From contig NC_067312.1 of the NCBI RefSeq assembly GCF_020740795.1, forward strand, positions 41,128,905 through 41,192,904: a stretch of 64,000 nucleotides of DNA, read 5' to 3'. Position numbers and translations under genes: made by a program. This DNA is from Apus apus. Lineage: Eukaryota; Chordata; Aves; Apodiformes; Apodidae. Within the stretch, counting starts at the first letter, position 1. Each line of letters begins with the position of its first letter. Below, in pieces: positions 61,047 through 64,000 of the stretch. The notes below the pieces were generated by a model. The model did not search any database and was not told the DNA's origin. It was given only the letters and a program-made list of their open reading frames with translations.

Positions 61047-64000
61047 AAATCTAAAATGCAGCTACCCTTCTGTGTTGTTATATTCAATCAGATACGAGTA
61101 ATCAAGTACAAAAGATTGTAATGCCTTTGGTTTATATGTAGTGAATTGCCAACTGGAGTATACCTGTGTGAGCCACAGGAGAGCAGTTTTATTGAGAACT
61201 CCAGCATGCTAGTTAGTTTGTTCCTCCAAGACCTATTTGCAATGATACAGGAGTAGACCAAGTTAAGAAACTTAACAATTTGGTGCTCCAGGCTGTGAGT
61301 GCTTCAGTGTACTGCCCACACTGGAAGGGTGTTTGCTCATGACTATGTTAACGAGTGTTGTTTTTTATTTTTTTTAATACCTGGCCAATCTCAGATCTGT
61401 TTGGATTTGACTCCTAAAGCATGTGGGAAAGTCTCCTAACAGCAATGCTTTTCCACTCCTTAGCTTAAACAAAGAATGATACAACACCTACAACATCCAC
61501 TGACACTTCAAGAGAAAACCTGTAATGATGAGTACTACAACAGTTATTTGTGTTTGTAAATCACAGGCAAAAAGCTTGCCAGAAAACAGATTTTCAATTC
61601 TAATATCTTTAACTGGGAAGAGCAAAAGCTTGGGACTGTGTGTGCTGTGTGCCTTCTTGTTTATTGTGGGATTGTGCTGGGATACACCAAATCCCTTTGA
61701 GGCCCACCAGTCAATTTTTGTGTGGTATTTGGCTGATTGGATAATCAAATTGGAAAATGAACTAAATTAATTTTAGCACAAATGAGTAGATGAATGTGGA
61801 GAAAAAGATTTTTTAGTCCCTATTCTGAGTTAAATTATTCTGCTTTCTTAGAGTCCTCAAACTGCTTTTCTTTGGTTTTTAGTCTTGGGATCTGTTTTAT
61901 TTGTGTGCCTTGTACTTCGGGCCAAAATGACTGTTCACTGAACTCTGATTTCAGTGCTGCTAGACTGTGACATTCTGTGCATTGTACAATTCCAGATTCT
62001 CTATGTGATTATGATAACAGTTTGCCCACAATCATGTCATCTGGAGCTGTATAGAAAATGTGGATCTGGGGGACATGAAAAGTGCTGTTTTAACATGAGC
62101 TACTTAAGCTGTGAGGACTGGCAACAGGATATACTACTGCGCTACAACAAACAAGAGGGTCACAAAAAAAATCCCTCCAAAATCTGTTGTGCTCTTGCTA
62201 TCATAAGCCAGGATGGATTTTTACCAAAGTCTATACCGAGCACAGCATTGGCGCTTGACAGCAATTTGTTTACTTCAAGAGAAGGTAGACCATGATATCA
62301 GTACTGGAGAGGTTTCCTTGGAAATTTAAGTGTGTTCCCTGGAGAGCCAGTAAAGGCAAATACTGAGGAAAAAACAGATGCTGAACCCTGCTTTGTCACA
62401 GTGCTGGAGAGGGGATCAGTGCTGTAAGAATAATCATTTTTCATAACCACATGCTTTGGACTGCTCTCCTTTTCTACAGGCTTTGTCTTTCCTTCTTTGT
62501 CCCAGAGCCTTTTCCACCTATACCCCACTAGCTCCAAATCACACCTCTGTCTTTAGGCAGGGAACAATATTTATTCCTTGGAAACATTAAAAATCCCTTG
62601 CCTGGTAATCAGCCCTTGGAGATTTTTTTGTCTTGTTTTTATGCAGCCCATTTCTGAAGGGGCAGATGCAGAAAAAAAGAAGAAAAAAAAGTGGTATTAA
62701 AAAAACCCCATAGTGCTTCAGGTTGAGAAATACCTTTATTTTTACCCTGTGTTAATGTTTCATGTAATCTGTTTTTCCTCAAGGCACTTAATCTGGGATA
62801 AATTGTTAGTCACTCAGCTGTGAGAAAAGTACATCCTTTACAATTTGAAATGGATGTGATTCATCTTGCTGGTATGATGGCCTATGAATGTATCTGCTTT
62901 GTAGGAAAAGGAATTTCTCTATCTCTTGGTGACATTAATAGCCTATTGGTCTACAGTGTAATGATGATCATCAGATGTGCAATTCTTGGTCTTTCTCTGA
63001 CCACCCAGCTCAGACCTTTCTGGCTCAGACTATCTTGTGCATCATCCCTTTACCAGAACAGAGCTGTTACAAGTGATGAGTAGTTTTACAAGCACACCTA
63101 CACTGGGAAAAGACCATTAGAAGAGTGTTCTAAAATTTAGGAATTGGAGCATATTACCAACATGAGAATGACTTTTAAGTGTAGTGGTGATTATCTTTGC
63201 TTTTACCTGCACCTACAAAAATAGAAACTCGGCTTTTCTAGTGCTTGAAAGATGTCTGGGTCAAGAACATAGAAGTGTCCAGAGACCCTAAGTCTGCAAG
63301 TAAGAGCATGTATAAGAAAGAAGATAGAGTTGAAGACAAGAGGTCTGTAACTGGCAAGGGACAGTGCTGAGAAAGGTGTGGATGTACACAGAAGGACCTC
63401 CATAAGTCCTGTTGGGCAACACTTCAGTCTAGTTTTCTCACCTTGGTAGAACCCTTGCCCAGCTAAGCCTGACTGCCTGCACACAGGTGCTGCCTATGTG
63501 AGCTTTTACATTGTTTTGCTGATTTGTGTTCCCCAGAGTGCTCTGCACAGGGAAAGTCTGAGATTGTTTTGCTCACTTGGTCAGTCTCCATCTTCCTAAA
63601 GTAGACCCAGGTGAACATATGCAAAATAGCAGTGGAAGAACACTGAAGCTTTACCATGTGAATGAGAGAAGGTGGTATTTTAACACCACTGCTCTATCAC
63701 TTTTATTCCAGTTTTCTGCTGGCTTATTGCACTTTGTACACCTTTGGTGGAAAACTGTATGGAAAATACCATACTTGTGGTCAGACTAAGGGACCTCTTT
63801 CTGGCAGCTAAGTAGGAAACCCATGTAAGATACTGAGCAACTGCAGAGTTTTCGTTTTTGGTAAGTTTCATCAGCTCCCTCTGAGCTGCATTCAGAGTGT
63901 TGATCATCAGGCAGTCACTGTACATTCAACAACTAAAAATAATACTATAACTTGAAAGGAATTACCATAACTCTGTGTGTTATATGTAATTATGTAACTT

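Larger units (their letters stand above)
57959..64000 (+). other. RASEF: RASEF intron 1 (5' part)
   Basis: Begins with the GTAAGG donor. GC-rich to about 58450, then AT-rich. I found no segment resembling RASEF exon 2 (the start of the coiled-coil region), so the intron continues beyond the window. It contains poly-T runs (59649-59668 and 61023-61046) and short unrecognised open frames (for example 61954-62295 +). No transposon was recognised. Confidence 0.8.

Noticed and set aside
61954..62295. 113-codon open frame inside RASEF intron 1
   Set aside because: Does not match the expected RASEF exon 2 coiled-coil start or any known family; likely chance.
1..64000. tRNA, rRNA, CRISPR arrays, operons or prokaryotic signals
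   Set aside because: None seen; the sequence is clearly vertebrate nuclear DNA.

Overview
The window looks like nuclear DNA from a bird. It is AT-rich and intron- and intergene-like, and it carries many CR1 LINE fragments ending in the diagnostic ATTCTRTG-type octamer repeats. It also holds solo LTRs of avian ERVL type (5-bp target duplications) and one ERVK/alpharetrovirus-like LTR (6-bp duplication). No bacterial-type gene organisation, tRNA, rRNA or CRISPR was seen.

The only confidently recognised cellular gene is RASEF (RAB45, an EF-hand plus Rab-GTPase protein) on the + strand. Its CpG-island promoter lies near 57270-57602. Coding exon 1 is 57603-57958 and ends in a canonical CAG|GTAAGG donor. 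The rest of the window (57959-64000) is the start of intron 1. By general knowledge of human 9q21 and its avian Z-chromosome counterpart, the 57 kb upstream would be the long FRMD3-RASEF intergenic interval. That placement is inference.

Layout: 1-640, minus-strand CR1 endonuclease fragment; 4486-6513, long plus-strand CR1 with an internal deletion across the reverse-transcriptase core; 7456-8256, second plus-strand CR1; 12522-12587, CR1 3' tail; 18168-18954, ERVL solo LTR (minus) with TSD GCCTC; 21040-22425, minus-strand CR1 ORF2; 28547-30190, three-part CR1 mosaic (minus 3' tail, plus 3' tail, minus ORF1/endonuclease); about 31040-31240, ancient CR1-like scrap; 31456-32279, ERVL-type solo LTR (plus); 33809-34163, ERVK-like solo LTR (minus) with TSD GTTTTT; 37321-37492, well-preserved CR1 3' end; 45381-45538, pentanucleotide microsatellite; 50639-51636, second copy of the 31-kb LTR family, minus strand, TSD CACCT. 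CR1 copies are confined to the left 37.5 kb. The 37.5-57 kb stretch has almost no recognisable repeats apart from one LTR.

I found no convincing new biological system. The items most worth a second look are the inverted LTR pair (31.5 and 50.6 kb), with a large R/U5 deletion in one copy and a shared antisense open frame; the CR1 mosaic; the CR1 lacking its catalytic core; two CTCF-like motifs; and two weak exon-like open frames in the intergenic DNA.
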